From Streptomyces aurantiacus (lineage in GTDB: Bacteria; Actinomycetota; Actinomycetes; Streptomycetales; Streptomycetaceae), in assembly GCF_027107535.1 (NCBI RefSeq), contig NZ_CP114283.1, positions 7,750,001 to 7,814,000 of the forward strand: a stretch of DNA of 64,000 nt. The letters are read 5' to 3'. A program made the position numbers and the translations under genes. The notes under the pieces were generated by a model. That model did not search any database. It had not been told where the DNA came from and saw nothing but the letters and a program-made list of their open reading frames with translations. Below are positions 1-9,191 of the stretch, in pieces; positions within the stretch are counted from its first letter, which is position 1, and every line of letters starts with the position of its first letter.

Positions 1-1494
1 CGCGACCTCCACCTCGGCGTGCCGGGTCGCTCCGGCGGCCGAGGTCATCGCGACCACGTCCTCGTCGAAGCGCCTCTCGGGCTCGTGCACCGCGAGTGCG
101 GCGATGCCCTGCACCGCGGAGCGGGTGGGGATCAGCGCGACCCTGACGCCCTCGGCCCGGGCCTGCTCGGCCGCCGCGGCCGCGGTGTGGCGCAGCTCGG
201 CGTCGTTCGGCAGGAGCACCACCTCGACCGCGTGGGCCCGCCGTACCGCCTCGACGAGCTCCCCGCTCGCCGGCGGCTCCCCCGGTCGGGCGAGGACGGT
301 GGTGGCCCCGGCCTCGGCGTAGAGCCGCGCGAGACCCTCGCCGGGGACGACGGCCACGACCGCGCGCTGGGTCCGCTCCCGGACCGGCCGGGTGGTCGAG
401 CCCGTCGTGTGCGCGTCGTCCAGGCCGAAGTGCGTGATCCGGATCCGGTACGGCCGGCCGGCCTCGACGCCCGCCTCCACGGCCGCGCCCGCGTCGTCGA
501 CATGCACGTGGATGTTCCACAGGCCGTCGCCGCCGACCACGACGAGCGAGTCCCCGAGCGCGTCGAGCCGGTCGCGCAGCCGGACCACGGCAGCGTCGTC
601 CGCCTCCAGGAGGTAGATCACCTCGAACGCGGGGCCGCTCTCCTCCTGCTCGGGGCCGGCTGCGCACTCCCCCGCGTCGCCCGGGTCTGCGGGCGGCTCC
701 GTCACGGCGGCGTCCACGCGCGCGTGCGGTGCGGTCACGTCCGGTATGTCCCCCACGCGCGCGGGGGACGCCAGCACGGGCACCGCTCCGGCCGCGGGGG
801 CCTCGCCGGTGAACGTCTCCACCAGTGCCGCGAGCACGGCCACGAGTCCGCGTCCGCCGGCGTCCACCACGCCGGCCCGCTCCAGGACCGCCAGCTGCCC
901 GGGAGTCGCCGCGAGGGCCGCCCGCGCGCCCTCGTAGGCGGCCCGCGCGACCACCGCGCAGTCCCCGTCCGCGCCGGAGGCCGCGTCGGCGGCGGCCGTG
1001 GCGACGGTGAGGACCGTGCCCTCGACCGGGCGCGCGACGGCCAGCCGGGCCGCGTCGGCGGCGTGCCGGAGGGCGAGCCCCAGGCCCGGGCCGTCGGCGT
1101 GGGCGGCGTCACTGTCGGCGGCGAGCACCTGGGACATGCCCCGCAGGAGCTGCGCGAGGATCGTCCCGGAGTTCCCCCGGGCCCCGATGAGCGCGCCGTG
1201 CGCCATGGCGTGCACGGCGTCGGCGAGCGAGGGCCGATCGACCACCGGCACCCCGGGGACGGCGCCGGGCGCCGCGCGGCCGGCGGAGACGGTGGCGTGG
1301 CCCGCGAAGACGGCCTCGACCGCCGCGGCCGCCGACTCCACGGTCAGATAGAGGTTGGTGCCGGTGTCCCCGTCCGCGACGGGATAGACATTGATCGCGT
1401 CGATCTCCTCGCGCGCGCGGCCGAGGGCCGCCAGCGCGAATCCGCACCAGGCACGTACCGCGGATGCGTCCAATGTCTGCGGCACCTGCGGCAC
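1..1494 (-). CDS. DAK2 (YloV/FakA-like) domain protein, 3' end cut by window edge
   Basis: The frame starts at a GTG at 1494, five bases after a strong AAGGAGG (complement of 1500-1506), and stays open for 498 codons to the window edge, so only the C-terminal end is missing. Residues about 10-190 form a DAK2 domain: NVYPVADGDTGTN near residue 35 supplies the aspartates that bind Mg-ATP in the dihydroxyacetone kinase L family, and RGNSGT follows further on. After an acidic linker, a second domain runs to the edge. Known relatives of this two-domain type are about 550 residues and include FakA, the ATP-binding subunit of fatty acid kinase in Firmicutes. The role in Streptomyces is not established, and no DegV/FakB-like lipid-binding partner is adjacent. 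It is divergent from rpmB. Family assignment is firm; the substrate is not. Confidence 0.85.
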   Translation of the reverse strand, partial: MPQVPQTLDASAVRAWCGFALAALGRAREEIDAINVYPVADGDTGTNLYLTVESAAAAVEAVFAGHATVSAGRAAPGAVPGVPVVDRPSLADAVHAMAHGALIGARGNSGTILAQLLRGMSQVLAADSDAAHADGPGLGLALRHAADAARLAVARPVEGTVLTVATAAADAASGADGDCAVVARAAYEGARAALAATPGQLAVLERAGVVDAGGRGLVAVLAALVETFTGEAPAAGAVPVLASPARVGDIPDVTAPHARVDAAVTEPPADPGDAGECAAGPEQEESGPAFEVIYLLEADDAAVVRLRDRLDALGDSLVVVGGDGLWNIHVHVDDAGAAVEAGVEAGRPYRIRITHFGLDDAHTTGSTTRPVRERTQRAVVAVVPGEGLARLYAEAGATTVLARPGEPPASGELVEAVRRAHAVEVVLLPNDAELRHTAAAAAEQARAEGVRVALIPTRSAVQGIAALAVHEPERRFDEDVVAMTSAAGATRHAEVEVA

Positions 1495-1595
1495 CTGCGC
1501 CTCCTTGAGCAGCCGAATCCCGGACGCAGCGTAGACCCGGAGCGGGTTCCCGCCGGAAGAGGGCCGGGGAGGTCACCCACCCCGGCCATGGTAGT

Positions 1596-1709
1596 TTCGT
1601 TGTACGGACGCAGTCGTTGTATGCTGCTCCGGTTGCCCGATCTCATCGGGCCTTCCCCCTGGCACCGCCACTCAGATCCTAGATCTTGATCTCGGCATGC
1701 CGGGATCAA
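1596..1709 (+). promoter_or_regulatory. rpmB upstream region: possible promoter and near-perfect dyad
   Basis: A possible promoter has TTCGTT (1596-1601), an 18-base spacer and TATGCT (1620-1625). Downstream is a small stem (GCCCGAT/ATCGGGC, 1635-1651) and then a 24-base dyad at 1686-1709 with TTGATC and GATCAA arms around a CGGCATGCCG core. Only one position departs from perfect symmetry, and it would be a G-U pair in RNA. The dyad ends about 24 bases before the rpmB Shine-Dalgarno sequence. It could be a leader hairpin or a repressor operator. The promoter call is by eye only. Confidence 0.4.
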
Positions 1710-1742
1710 CCGTAAGAGCATCTGAAGTCTTTGGAGTGACCC

Positions 1743-1928
1743 GTGGCTGCCAACTGCGACGTCTGTGGCAAGGGGCCGAGCTTCGGCAACAACATCTCGC
1801 ACTCTCACCGCCGTACGTCCCGTCGCTGGAACCCGAACATCCAGCGCGTCCGTACCGTGATGGGCGGGACGCCGAAGCGCGTGAACGCTTGCACCTCTTG
1901 CATCAAGGCCGGCAAGGTTTCGCGCTGA
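1743..1928 (+). CDS. rpmB: 50S ribosomal protein L28, zinc-binding form
   Basis: A 61-residue L28 protein of the large ribosomal subunit, the normal family length. It starts at GTG 1743, seven bases after GGAG (1733-1736). CxxC pairs near both ends (CDVC at residues 5-8 and CTSC near residue 50) are typical of the zinc-binding (C+) form; streptomycetes often carry a second, cysteine-free L28 elsewhere that is derepressed by zinc starvation. The basic [11 protein letters not shown] segment is a hallmark of the family. It is monocistronic, divergent from the DAK2 gene and followed by an intrinsic terminator. Whether this copy is zinc-regulated cannot be read from the sequence, because no clear Zur box was seen. 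Confidence 0.97.
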   Translation: MAANCDVCGKGPSFGNNISHSHRRTSRRWNPNIQRVRTVMGGTPKRVNACTSCIKAGKVSR

Positions 1929-1966
1929 CGTTCTGCCAGCGCGCGGCCACTGCTGGTTCGCTGCTC

Positions 1967-2000
1967 AAAGCCGGTCCACCTCGCGGTGTACCGGCTTTTT
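1967..2000 (+). terminator. Intrinsic terminator after rpmB
   Basis: A nine-base stem (AAAGCCGGT with ACCGGCTTT), 14-base loop and a T5 run ending at 2000, about 40 bases after the rpmB stop codon. Confidence 0.8.
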
Positions 2001-2063
2001 GCTGTGCTCGGACGCGGGGACGGCCGGGGTCGCGCCCAGGCACGCGAGCGCGTGCGCACACGC

Positions 2064-2882
2064 TTACGTGCCCTGCGTGCCTGAGCTGCGGGCCGCTCTG
2101 AACCGCCACCCGTGATCCACCGGCCCGATCCCGCCCCCGAGGACGAATCCGGCCGCGATCGCCCCGGTGACGTACTCCTTCGCCGCCACGACCGCCTCCG
2201 GCACCGCCTCTCCCTTCGCGAGTTGCGAGGCGATCGCGCTCGCGAGCGTGCACCCCGTGCCGTGGGTGTGGCGGTTGTCGAGCCGGGGCGCGCGCAGCCA
2301 GAGCTCCTCGGAGCCGTCGGTGAGGAAGTCCACGGCGTCCCCGCGCAGGTGACCGCCCTTGATCAGCACCCAGGCGGGCCCGTACGACAGCACGGCCGCC
2401 GCCGCCCGCCGCATCCCGTCCTCCGACTCGACGTGTACGCCCGTCAGCTGGGCCACCTCGTCGAGGTTCGGCGTCGCCACCGTGGCCACGGGCAGCAGCT
2501 TGGTCCGTACGGAGTCCAGCGCGGACGAGGCGAGCAGGGAGTCGCCGTGCTTGGAGACACCGACCGGGTCGACGACGGCGGGCGCGTCGGTGCCGCCGAT
2601 CAACTCGGCGACGGTCTCGGCGAGTCCGGCGGAGGAGAGCATGCCGGTCTTGACCGCCTGCACGCCGATGTCGTCCACCACACTGCGGTACTGGGCGCGC
2701 ACCGCCTCCACCGGCAGCTCCCAGGCGCCCTGCACACCGAGGGAGTTCTGCGCGGTGACGGCGGTGAGCACACTCATGCCGTGCACGCCCAGCGCGAGCA
2801 TGGTCTTCAGGTCGGCCTGGATCCCGGCCCCGCCACCGGAGTCGGAACCCGCGACCGTCAGCACCCGGGGCGGGGCGCTCAC
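2064..2882 (-). CDS. thiD: Hydroxymethylpyrimidine/phosphomethylpyrimidine kinase
   Basis: ThiD phosphorylates HMP and then HMP phosphate to HMP diphosphate for thiamine synthesis. The GTG at 2882 overlaps the thiL stop as GTGA, so the 272-residue protein matches the usual family size and the longer open frame upstream is not coding. Ribokinase-fold markers are in order: [16 protein letters not shown] near the N-terminus (substrate pocket), [10 protein letters not shown] mid-protein, KGGH, and [11 protein letters not shown] near residue 215, the anion hole and catalytic region. The two kinase genes thiL and thiD are translationally coupled, joining two phosphorylation steps of the same pathway. 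No TPP riboswitch was recognised upstream of the pair. Confidence 0.95.
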   Translation of the reverse strand: MSAPPRVLTVAGSDSGGGAGIQADLKTMLALGVHGMSVLTAVTAQNSLGVQGAWELPVEAVRAQYRSVVDDIGVQAVKTGMLSSAGLAETVAELIGGTDAPAVVDPVGVSKHGDSLLASSALDSVRTKLLPVATVATPNLDEVAQLTGVHVESEDGMRRAAAAVLSYGPAWVLIKGGHLRGDAVDFLTDGSEELWLRAPRLDNRHTHGTGCTLASAIASQLAKGEAVPEAVVAAKEYVTGAIAAGFVLGGGIGPVDHGWRFRAARSSGTQGT

Positions 2883-3844
2883 GACTCGATGTCCCCGAAG
2901 TGGTCCCAGCCGCCCTTGCTGGTCCACGGCGCTCCGTCGACCGTGACCTGAGGCAGCGCCGAGGGGTTGAGGACCTCGCCGATCACCTTCCACCGGGCGG
3001 GCAGCTTCACGTCGGCCGGGAAGGTCGCGACGATCGCGTGGTCCTCGCCGCCGGTGAGCACCCACTGGATCGGGTCGACGCCGACGGCCTGCCCGATGTC
3101 GTTCATCTGCGTGGGGATGTCGACGGCACCCGAGCGGACGTCGATGCGCACCTTGCTGGCCTCCGCGATGTGCCCGAGGTCGGCGATCAGCCCGTCGCTG
3201 ACGTCCGTCATGGAGGTCGCGCCGAGTCCGGCGGCCGCGGGACCCGCGTGGTACGGCGGTTCCGGGCGCCGGTGGGCCTCGACGAAGGCACGCGGTGAGC
3301 GGAAGCCCCGGGAGAGCACGGCGTGCCCGGCCGCGGACCAGCCCAGCCAGCCCGTCACGGCCACCACGTCGCCGGGCTGGGCGCCGGCCCGGGTCACCGG
3401 CTCGTGGTTGCGCAGATCGCCGAGCGCGGTGATCGCCACGGTGATCGTGTCGCCGCGTACGACGTCGCCGCCGACCACGGCCGCTCCAGCGACCTGGCAC
3501 TCGTCGCGGATGCCGTCCATCAGCTCGGAGGGCCAGGTGGCGGGCAGCTCGGCCGGCACGACCAGGCCGAGCAGCAGTGCGGTCGGCACGGCGCCCATGG
3601 CGGCGATGTCCGCGAGGTTCTGTGCGGCCGCCTTGCGCCCGACGTCGTACGCCGTGGACCAGTCGCGCCGGAAGTGCCGCCCCTCCAGGAGGATGTCAGT
3701 GCTGGCCACGACCCTGCGGTCGGGGGCGGCCACCACCGCGGCGTCGTCGCCCGGCCCGACGCGTACCGCCGGGGTGGTGGTGAGCCGTGAGGTGAGCTCT
3801 TTGATGAGCCCGAACTCCCCCAACTCGCCCACGGTTCCCTTCAC
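2879..3844 (-). CDS. thiL: Thiamine-monophosphate kinase
   Basis: ThiL makes thiamine diphosphate from thiamine monophosphate and ATP. The 321-residue protein begins with ATG at 3844 and carries the PurM/ThiL-fold metal and phosphate motifs in order: GDDAAVV near residue 32, [20 protein letters not shown] near residue 125, [12 protein letters not shown] near residue 215, and [12 protein letters not shown] near residue 265. It is the first gene of a two-gene unit and overlaps thiD by four bases. The 233-base divergent region to the Lrp-like gene holds its promoter, but no convincing -35/-10 pair was singled out. Confidence 0.95.
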   Translation of the reverse strand: MKGTVGELGEFGLIKELTSRLTTTPAVRVGPGDDAAVVAAPDRRVVASTDILLEGRHFRRDWSTAYDVGRKAAAQNLADIAAMGAVPTALLLGLVVPAELPATWPSELMDGIRDECQVAGAAVVGGDVVRGDTITVAITALGDLRNHEPVTRAGAQPGDVVAVTGWLGWSAAGHAVLSRGFRSPRAFVEAHRRPEPPYHAGPAAAGLGATSMTDVSDGLIADLGHIAEASKVRIDVRSGAVDIPTQMNDIGQAVGVDPIQWVLTGGEDHAIVATFPADVKLPARWKVIGEVLNPSALPQVTVDGAPWTSKGGWDHFGDIES

Positions 3845-4077
3845 CGAGTCTCACCTGTTCCCTTCGTGCCCATGAACCGAGTCGTCTCCTGCTGTTCCTG
3901 CGCCCGGTCGCGGGCGGTCCTTGACCTCGATACGGTCGAGTCGGCCGTCAACCAGCGCGGTCCGTGTACCCCAACGCGCAAGCCCCGCCCCCCGCGGGTC
4001 TCCCCGCGGTACGCGGCGACGCGATACCGTGGCGTTCCTTTTCCCCACATGATCCTCGTGGCCGCCCTGGAGGTTCC

Positions 4078-4311
4078 GTGGTACAGGCGTACATCCTGAT
4101 CCAGACGGAGGTCGGCAAGGCGTCGACCGTCGCCGACACGATCAGCAAGATTTCGGGGGTGATCCAGGCCGAGGACGTGACAGGGCCGTACGACGTGATC
4201 GTGCGGGCCCAGGCCGACACGGTGGACGAGCTCGGCCGCCTGGTGGTCGCGAAGGTCCAGCAAGTGGACGGCATCACCCGTACCCTGACCTGCCCGGTCG
4301 TGCACCTGTAG
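4078..4311 (+). CDS. Stand-alone Lrp/AsnC ligand-binding (RAM) domain protein
   Basis: A 77-residue protein that is only the C-terminal RAM domain of the Lrp/AsnC family, with no helix-turn-helix. GTG at 4078 follows GGAGG about four bases upstream; an earlier in-frame start would add only low-complexity sequence. The sequence VVQAYILIQTEVGK begins a beta-alpha-beta-beta-alpha-beta fold ending in TRTLTCPVVHL. Such single-domain proteins assemble into rings or dimers that bind small ligands, often amino acids, but cannot bind DNA alone. It lies divergent from thiL and just upstream of the DUF3515 gene. The ligand is unknown. Confidence 0.85.
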   Translation: MVQAYILIQTEVGKASTVADTISKISGVIQAEDVTGPYDVIVRAQADTVDELGRLVVAKVQQVDGITRTLTCPVVHL

Positions 4312-4331
4312 CCCCCGTCTACCCTGGGCCG

Positions 4332-4823
4332 GTGGACTTCTTCCGTCACCGGCGTGCTTCTTTCATCGGGTCGCCCGCCCTCGTCCTGCTGATCGCTGCC
4401 ACGGGCTGCTCCCCAGCAGACGACAACGCATCGGCCGCGGTTCCCAGTCCGGGCACGAAGGCCACCAAGCTGTGTCAGAACCTGGACAAGTCGTTGCCAC
4501 GGAAGGTGGACGGCCTCGATCGGGAGGATCCCGAGCCCCGGTCAGCGCTGACCGCGGGCTGGGGAAGCCCGGCGATCATACTGCGCTGCGGTGTACGGCG
4601 GCCCGCCGAGATGCTCGACCCGAAGGCCTCCACGACCGTGGTGAACGGCGTGGCCTGGCTCGTGCAGGAGCGGGACAACGGTTCGTACGTCTTCACCACG
4701 GGCCTGCGCAGGGCCTACGTCGAGGTGCGGTTCAGCAAGGAGCAGGCCGGTAAGGGCGCCGGACCTCTCGTCGACTTCGCTGCGCCCATCAAGAAGGCGA
4801 TCCCCGAGGGGATCGCCGACTGA
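4332..4823 (+). CDS. DUF3515 lipoprotein, probably leaderless
   Basis: A 163-residue exported protein of the actinobacterial DUF3515 family. It has a basic N-terminus, a hydrophobic segment (about residues 14-23) and a lipobox ending at TGC, so it is likely a membrane-anchored lipoprotein. Two conserved cysteines follow (LCQNL and LRCGV). No Shine-Dalgarno sequence precedes the GTG; instead TACCCT (4320-4325) lies exactly six bases before it, the layout of a leaderless transcript. It lies convergent with ddl, as in other streptomycetes. Its function is unknown. Confidence 0.8.
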   Translation: MDFFRHRRASFIGSPALVLLIAATGCSPADDNASAAVPSPGTKATKLCQNLDKSLPRKVDGLDREDPEPRSALTAGWGSPAIILRCGVRRPAEMLDPKASTTVVNGVAWLVQERDNGSYVFTTGLRRAYVEVRFSKEQAGKGAGPLVDFAAPIKKAIPEGIAD

Positions 4824-4904
4824 CGCGCCCCGAAGGCACGCGGGGAACCGAGCGGCCGGCCGCAGGCGGCCCGCGGACTCCGGACCGCGCAGACCGGCAC
4901 AGCG

Positions 4905-6062
4905 CTACCGCAGGCCCGTCGGCCTGCGCAGCGCCGCCTGGATCAGGCGGTCCACCAGCTCCGGGTAGGACACTCCCGTCGCCTCCCACATCTTGGGGTA
5001 CATGGAGATCGGCGTGAAGCCGGGCATCGTGTTGATCTCGTTGATCACGAACTCGCCGTCCTCGGTGAGGAAGAAGTCCGCGCGGACGAGACCTTCGCAG
5101 GAGGCGGCCTCGAAGGCGTCGACGGCGAGGCGCCGGACCTCGGCGCTCTGCTCGGGCGTCAGCGGGGCGGGCACGATGCCCGGGGTCGAGTCGATGTACT
5201 TCGCCTCGAAGTCGTAGTACGCGTGCGACTGCACCGGCGGGATCTCGGCCGGTACCGAGGCCCGGGGACCGTCCTCGAACTCCAGGACCCCGCACTCGAT
5301 CTCGCGGCCGCGCAGCAGCGCCTCCACGAGGATCTTCGGGTCGTGGTGGCGGGCGGCCTCGATCGCCTCGTCGAGACCGGACAGGTCGTCGACCTTGGTG
5401 ATGCCGATCGACGACCCCGCGCGCGCGGGCTTCACGAAGAGCGGCCAGCCGTGCTCCCCCGCGAAGTCGATGATCTTCTTCCGGGACGCCGACTCGTCCT
5501 GCTCCCACTCACGGGGACGGATCACCACGTACGGGCCGACCGGCAGCCCGAAGGAGGTGAACACCCGCTTCATGTACTCCTTGTCCTGGCCGACCGCCGA
5601 GGCGAGCACGCCGGACCCGACGTACGGGACGCCGGAGAGCTCCAGCAGGCCCTGGAGGGTGCCGTCCTCGCCGTACGGGCCGTGCAGCACCGGGAAGACG
5701 ACGTCGACCTCGCCGAGCGCCTTGGGCACCGAACCGGGCTCGCTGTAGACCACTTCCCGGTTGGCGGGGTCGACGGGCAGGATCACGCCGCCCTCGTCCG
5801 ACTCCGCGAGCTGCTCGACGTTCGGCTGGCGCCGGTCGACGATCGCCATCCGCTCCGGGTCGTCCGCGGTGAGCGCCCAGCGGCCGTCCTGAGTGATGCC
5901 GATCGGCAGTACGTCGTACTTCGTACGGTCGATGGCACGCAGGACCGCGCCGGCGGTGACCACGGAGATTCCGTGTTCGGAGCTGCGGCCGCCGAACACG
6001 ACGGCCACGCGCGGCTTGCGGAGCTGCTGCTCGGTGTTCTGGGGGAGGTTCTCGGTGCTCAT
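4905..6062 (-). CDS. ddlA: D-alanine--D-alanine ligase
   Basis: Ddl joins two D-alanines using ATP to supply the dipeptide terminus of peptidoglycan precursors. The 385-residue protein starts with ATG at 6062. N-terminal VVFGGRSSEHGISV (about residues 21-34) is the Ddl signature. Next come HGPYGEDGT near residue 130, the ATP-grasp lysine loop KPARAGSSIGI near residue 215, and NEINTMPGFT near residue 340, which carries the Mg-binding glutamate and asparagine. The sequence is typical of D-Ala-D-Ala ligases; nothing marks it as a D-Ala-D-Lac resistance ligase. It appears monocistronic between gpsA and the convergent DUF3515 gene. Confidence 0.95.
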   Translation of the reverse strand: MSTENLPQNTEQQLRKPRVAVVFGGRSSEHGISVVTAGAVLRAIDRTKYDVLPIGITQDGRWALTADDPERMAIVDRRQPNVEQLAESDEGGVILPVDPANREVVYSEPGSVPKALGEVDVVFPVLHGPYGEDGTLQGLLELSGVPYVGSGVLASAVGQDKEYMKRVFTSFGLPVGPYVVIRPREWEQDESASRKKIIDFAGEHGWPLFVKPARAGSSIGITKVDDLSGLDEAIEAARHHDPKILVEALLRGREIECGVLEFEDGPRASVPAEIPPVQSHAYYDFEAKYIDSTPGIVPAPLTPEQSAEVRRLAVDAFEAASCEGLVRADFFLTEDGEFVINEINTMPGFTPISMYPKMWEATGVSYPELVDRLIQAALRRPTGLR

Positions 6063-6164
6063 ATCGGGTTGAGAGTACCCGTTGGTACGGGGCTGAGTCA
6101 GCGTCCGAGGGCCCCCGTCGCTGAGCGTCGCGCGGCCGGTCGCTCAGCGTCGCCCGGGCCCCGC

Positions 6165-7184
6165 TCAGCGCCGTTCGGGCTTGGCGCTGCGCGACATCAT
6201 CTCCTTGAGGGCGACGACCGGCGGCTTGCCGTCGTGGACGATGTCGACGACGGTCTCCGTGATGGGCATGTCGACGCCGTGCCGGCGTCCCAAGTCCAGT
6301 ACGGACTCACACGACTTGACGCCCTCGGCGGTCTGCTTGGTGACGGCGATGGTCTCCTGGAGGGTCATGCCTCTGCCGAGGTTGGTGCCGAAGGTGTGGT
6401 TGCGCGAGAGCGGCGAGGAGCAGGTCGCCACGAGGTCGCCGAGGCCCGCGAGCCCGGAGAAGGTCAGAGGGTCGGCGCCCATCGCGAGGCCGAGCCGGGT
6501 CGTCTCCGCCAACCCCCGTGTGATGAGGGACCCCTTGGCGTTGTCGCCGAGGCCCATGCCGTCCGCGATGCCGACGGCGAGACCGATGACGTTCTTGACG
6601 GCGCCGCCGAGTTCACAGCCGACCACGTCGGTGTTGGTGTACGGGCGGAAGTACGGGGTGTGGCAGGCGGCCTGAAGTCGCTGGGCCACGGCTTCGTCAG
6701 TGCACGCGACGACGGCGGCGGCCGGCATGCGGGCGGCGATCTCTCGGGCCAGGTTGGGGCCGGTGACCACGGCGATCCGGTCGGCGCCGACCTTGGCGAC
6801 GTCCTCGATGACCTCGCTCATCCGCATCGCCGAACCGAGTTCGACGCCCTTCATGAGGGAGACGAGAACCGTGCCGGGAGCAAGAAGTGACGTCCACTGC
6901 GCCAGGTTCCCGCGCAGCGTCTGCGAAGGCACCGCCAGCACCGTGAAGTCGGCGTCGTGGGCGGCCTCGGCGGCGTCCGTGGTGGCCCGCAGGTTCTCCG
7001 GGAGTTCGATGCCCGGCAGGTAGTCGGGGTTCGTGTGCGTGGAGTTGACCGCTTCGGCGAGTCCGGCCCGCCGTCCCCACAGCGTCACGTCGCACCCGGC
7101 GTCGGCGAGGACCATGCCGAAGGCCGTTCCCCACGATCCGGTCCCGAAGACGGCCGCCTTGACGGGCTTGCCGGATGTCGTCAC
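6165..7184 (-). CDS. gpsA: Glycerol-3-phosphate dehydrogenase [NAD(P)+]
   Basis: GpsA reduces dihydroxyacetone phosphate to sn-glycerol-3-phosphate, the backbone of phospholipids. The 339-residue protein starts at a GTG at 7184 that overlaps the upstream plsC stop as GTGA. Near the N-terminus, GTGSWGTAFG is the Rossmann dinucleotide-binding loop. The mid-protein stretch GGAVKNVIGLAVGIADG contains the catalytic lysine, and GLAGLGDL belongs to the substrate-binding C-terminal helical domain. Coupling to plsC puts production of the glycerol phosphate backbone and its acylation in one transcription unit. Confidence 0.95.
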   Translation of the reverse strand: MTTSGKPVKAAVFGTGSWGTAFGMVLADAGCDVTLWGRRAGLAEAVNSTHTNPDYLPGIELPENLRATTDAAEAAHDADFTVLAVPSQTLRGNLAQWTSLLAPGTVLVSLMKGVELGSAMRMSEVIEDVAKVGADRIAVVTGPNLAREIAARMPAAAVVACTDEAVAQRLQAACHTPYFRPYTNTDVVGCELGGAVKNVIGLAVGIADGMGLGDNAKGSLITRGLAETTRLGLAMGADPLTFSGLAGLGDLVATCSSPLSRNHTFGTNLGRGMTLQETIAVTKQTAEGVKSCESVLDLGRRHGVDMPITETVVDIVHDGKPPVVALKEMMSRSAKPERR

Positions 7185-7996
7185 TTGCCGTGCCCCTTTT
7201 CGTGCTCTGTCCTGGTCATTTCCCGCACGCCGACGTCCCGCGCGGCCTGTTCCGGTTCCTCCTGCGCCGGCGTCCTGCTCCGCTGGTCGACGCGCACCTG
7301 ACGCGGGTCGTACCGCGTCCCGGGCGCCTTCTCACCGCGGATCAGTTCGAGCTGCGCGGTGACCGCGGCCATGATGACCTCGGTCGCCTCCTTCAGGAGG
7401 TCGGGGGTCATCTCCTTGTCGTAGAAGCGCGACAGGTCCACGGGCGGGCCCGCGAGCACGCGGTGCGTCTTGCGCGGCAGGAGGTCGGGCTTCTTGGCGT
7501 ACGGGGCCAGCAGCAGGTTGGCGCCCCACTGGGCCACCGGGATCACCGGGCACCTGGTCTGCAGCGCCACCCGCGCGGCACCCGTCTTGCCGACCATGGG
7601 CCACAGACCGGGGTCGCGGGTGAGAGTGGCCTCGGGATAGAACGCGACGCACTCCCCGCGCTCCACGGCGTCGATCGCGGCCCGGTAGGCGCTGAGCGCG
7701 TCGGTGCTCTCGCGGTACACCGGGATCTGCCCGGTGCCGCGCATGGCCGCCCCCACGAAACCGCTCTTGAAAAGCCCGCTCTTGGCCAGGAAACGCGGAA
7801 CGCGGCCTGTGTTGTACTGAAAGTGCCCGTACGCGAACGGATCCGCATGTGAATTGTGGTTCACCGCGGTGATGAATCCGCCCTCGGCGGGAATGTTCTC
7901 GATTCCGCGCCAGTCCCGCTTGAGAAGAACCACCAGCGGCGGTTTGCAGAGGAACGCTGCGAAGCGGTACCAGAAGCCGATTCTGCGGCGGGACAC
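7181..7996 (-). CDS. plsC: 1-acyl-sn-glycerol-3-phosphate acyltransferase
   Basis: A membrane-associated acyltransferase that makes phosphatidic acid from lysophosphatidic acid. The favoured start is the GTG at 7996 (protein begins VSRRRIGFWYRF), which has AGGAAGG eight bases upstream and gives 271 residues. An upstream in-frame GTG at 8068 is possible but has no ribosome site. Catalytic motif I is NHNSHADP (the H-x4-D motif), followed by FYPEATLT in place of the usual FPEGTRS, a conservative variant. The C-terminal 40 residues are hydrophilic and poorly conserved. It is coupled to gpsA and divergent from cofC. Confidence 0.88.
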   Translation of the reverse strand: MSRRRIGFWYRFAAFLCKPPLVVLLKRDWRGIENIPAEGGFITAVNHNSHADPFAYGHFQYNTGRVPRFLAKSGLFKSGFVGAAMRGTGQIPVYRESTDALSAYRAAIDAVERGECVAFYPEATLTRDPGLWPMVGKTGAARVALQTRCPVIPVAQWGANLLLAPYAKKPDLLPRKTHRVLAGPPVDLSRFYDKEMTPDLLKEATEVIMAAVTAQLELIRGEKAPGTRYDPRQVRVDQRSRTPAQEEPEQAARDVGVREMTRTEHEKGHGK

Positions 7997-8142
7997 GCGG
8001 TACACCTTCCTCTTGGGCCTGGGGGGCCGCACAAGTGTCGCCCCGGGCCGCCTGTCTGTCGAGAACACCGTACGCCCCGGCCTCGGGGCCGTTCCGGTGG
8101 CCGGGTGACAATGGGGCGCGACAGGAGAGGGACGGAGCGCTC

Positions 8143-8775
8143 GTGCAGTGGACCTTGGTCATACCCCTCAAAGCCCTTGCGCGGGCGAAGAGCAGGCTCT
8201 CGGACACGGCGGCCGACGGCCTTCGCCCGGGACTGGCCCTCGCCTTCGCGCAGGACACGGTGACCGCGGCTCTGGCCTGCCCCGGAGTCGGAGATGTGGC
8301 CGTAGTCACGGGTGACGTGCGGGCCGGGCGGGCGCTGGCCGCCCTGGGCGCCCGGATCGTCCCGGACGAACCCGGTGGCGGTCTGAACGCCGCACTGCGG
8401 CACGCGGCGGCAGCCGTACGCACCGCGAACCCCCACAGCCCGCTGGCCGCTCTGAACGCCGATCTGCCCGCCCTGCGCCCGCCGGAATTGGCGCGCGTCC
8501 TGTCCGGGGCCGCCGAATTCCCCCGCGCTTTCCTGCCGGACGCGGCCGGACTGGGAACAACTCTCCTGGCCGCATCCCCCGGCCGGGAATTGCTCCCCGC
8601 ATTCGGTACGGATTCCCGCGCCCGCCACCGTGCCTCGGGCGCCGTGGAACTCCTCCTGCCGGGCGTGCCCTCCGTGCGCCAGGACGTGGACACGGGCGCG
8701 GACCTGCAAGCGGCACTGGCCCTGGGCGTGGGCCCGCGCACGGCGGCGGCCGTGGAGCGCCTCAAAGCGGCCTGA
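8143..8775 (+). CDS. cofC: 2-phospho-L-lactate (or phosphoenolpyruvate) guanylyltransferase
   Basis: CofC/FbiD activates phospholactate or phosphoenolpyruvate with GTP on the way to the redox cofactor F420, which streptomycetes use. The GTG at 8143 is preceded by GGAG at 8134-8137 and gives 210 residues, the family size. The N-terminus [18 protein letters not shown] matches the family nucleotide-binding signature, and LNADLPAL near residue 107 carries the metal-binding aspartate. It is divergent from plsC. No other F420 genes lie in the window, which fits the scattered arrangement known in actinomycetes. Confidence 0.9.
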   Translation: MQWTLVIPLKALARAKSRLSDTAADGLRPGLALAFAQDTVTAALACPGVGDVAVVTGDVRAGRALAALGARIVPDEPGGGLNAALRHAAAAVRTANPHSPLAALNADLPALRPPELARVLSGAAEFPRAFLPDAAGLGTTLLAASPGRELLPAFGTDSRARHRASGAVELLLPGVPSVRQDVDTGADLQAALALGVGPRTAAAVERLKAA

Positions 8776-8924
8776 GCCGCCCGGCCCGCCGCGCACGCGC
8801 GCTTCCTCCGGGGGGGGGCGGGCCCGTTCCGGTGCACGGCTTGGCCGCCCGGCCGCCTCCGGCCCGCACATCACCCACCGGCCGCGAGGACCCCTCCTGC
8901 CGACGGACCGCATACCCTTCCCCC

Positions 8925-9125
8925 ATGCAGGCGACCGCGTACACATACGACCCCGAGACCCGCACCGGCCAAGTGCTGCTGGACGACGGTACCCCCGTGC
9001 CCTTCGACGCCCCGGCGTTCGACAAGGGCGGCCTCAGACTGCTCCGTCCGGGTCAGCGCGTACGGATCGAGGTCGAGGGCGGGGACCGGCACCGCATCAC
9101 CCTGGTGACTCTGCAGACCTTCTGA
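8925..9125 (+). CDS. Small conserved protein, cold-shock/OB-fold-like, probably leaderless
   Basis: A 66-residue acidic protein starting at ATG 8925. There is no Shine-Dalgarno sequence; TACCCT (8913-8918) lies exactly six bases before the ATG, so a leaderless message is likely. The sequence has alternating short strands ([37 protein letters not shown]) that read like a small beta barrel of the cold-shock/S1 type, though the aromatic RNA-binding patches of true CspA proteins are not evident. It is followed by a strong hairpin terminator. Function unknown; the fold is an inference. Confidence 0.65.
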   Translation: MQATAYTYDPETRTGQVLLDDGTPVPFDAPAFDKGGLRLLRPGQRVRIEVEGGDRHRITLVTLQTF

Positions 9126-9134
9126 GAACGCCGC

Positions 9135-9164
9135 GGGCCGGGCTCCCCCGTGGGAGCCCGGCCC
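9135..9164. terminator. Hairpin between two convergent genes
   Basis: A perfect 13-base stem (GGGCCGGGCTCCC and its complement) with a four-base loop, between the small OB-like gene and the convergent HU gene. It lacks a T run on either strand, as is common for Streptomyces terminators, and could serve both directions. Confidence 0.7.
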
Positions 9165-9191
9165 GGCGCGTGTGTGCCTCTGCACCCCTGC

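Noticed and set aside
2064-3500. A 478-residue version of ThiD with a long N-terminal extension
   Set aside because: The extension lies in a shadow frame of thiL; the GTGA overlap with thiL gives the correct 272-residue start.
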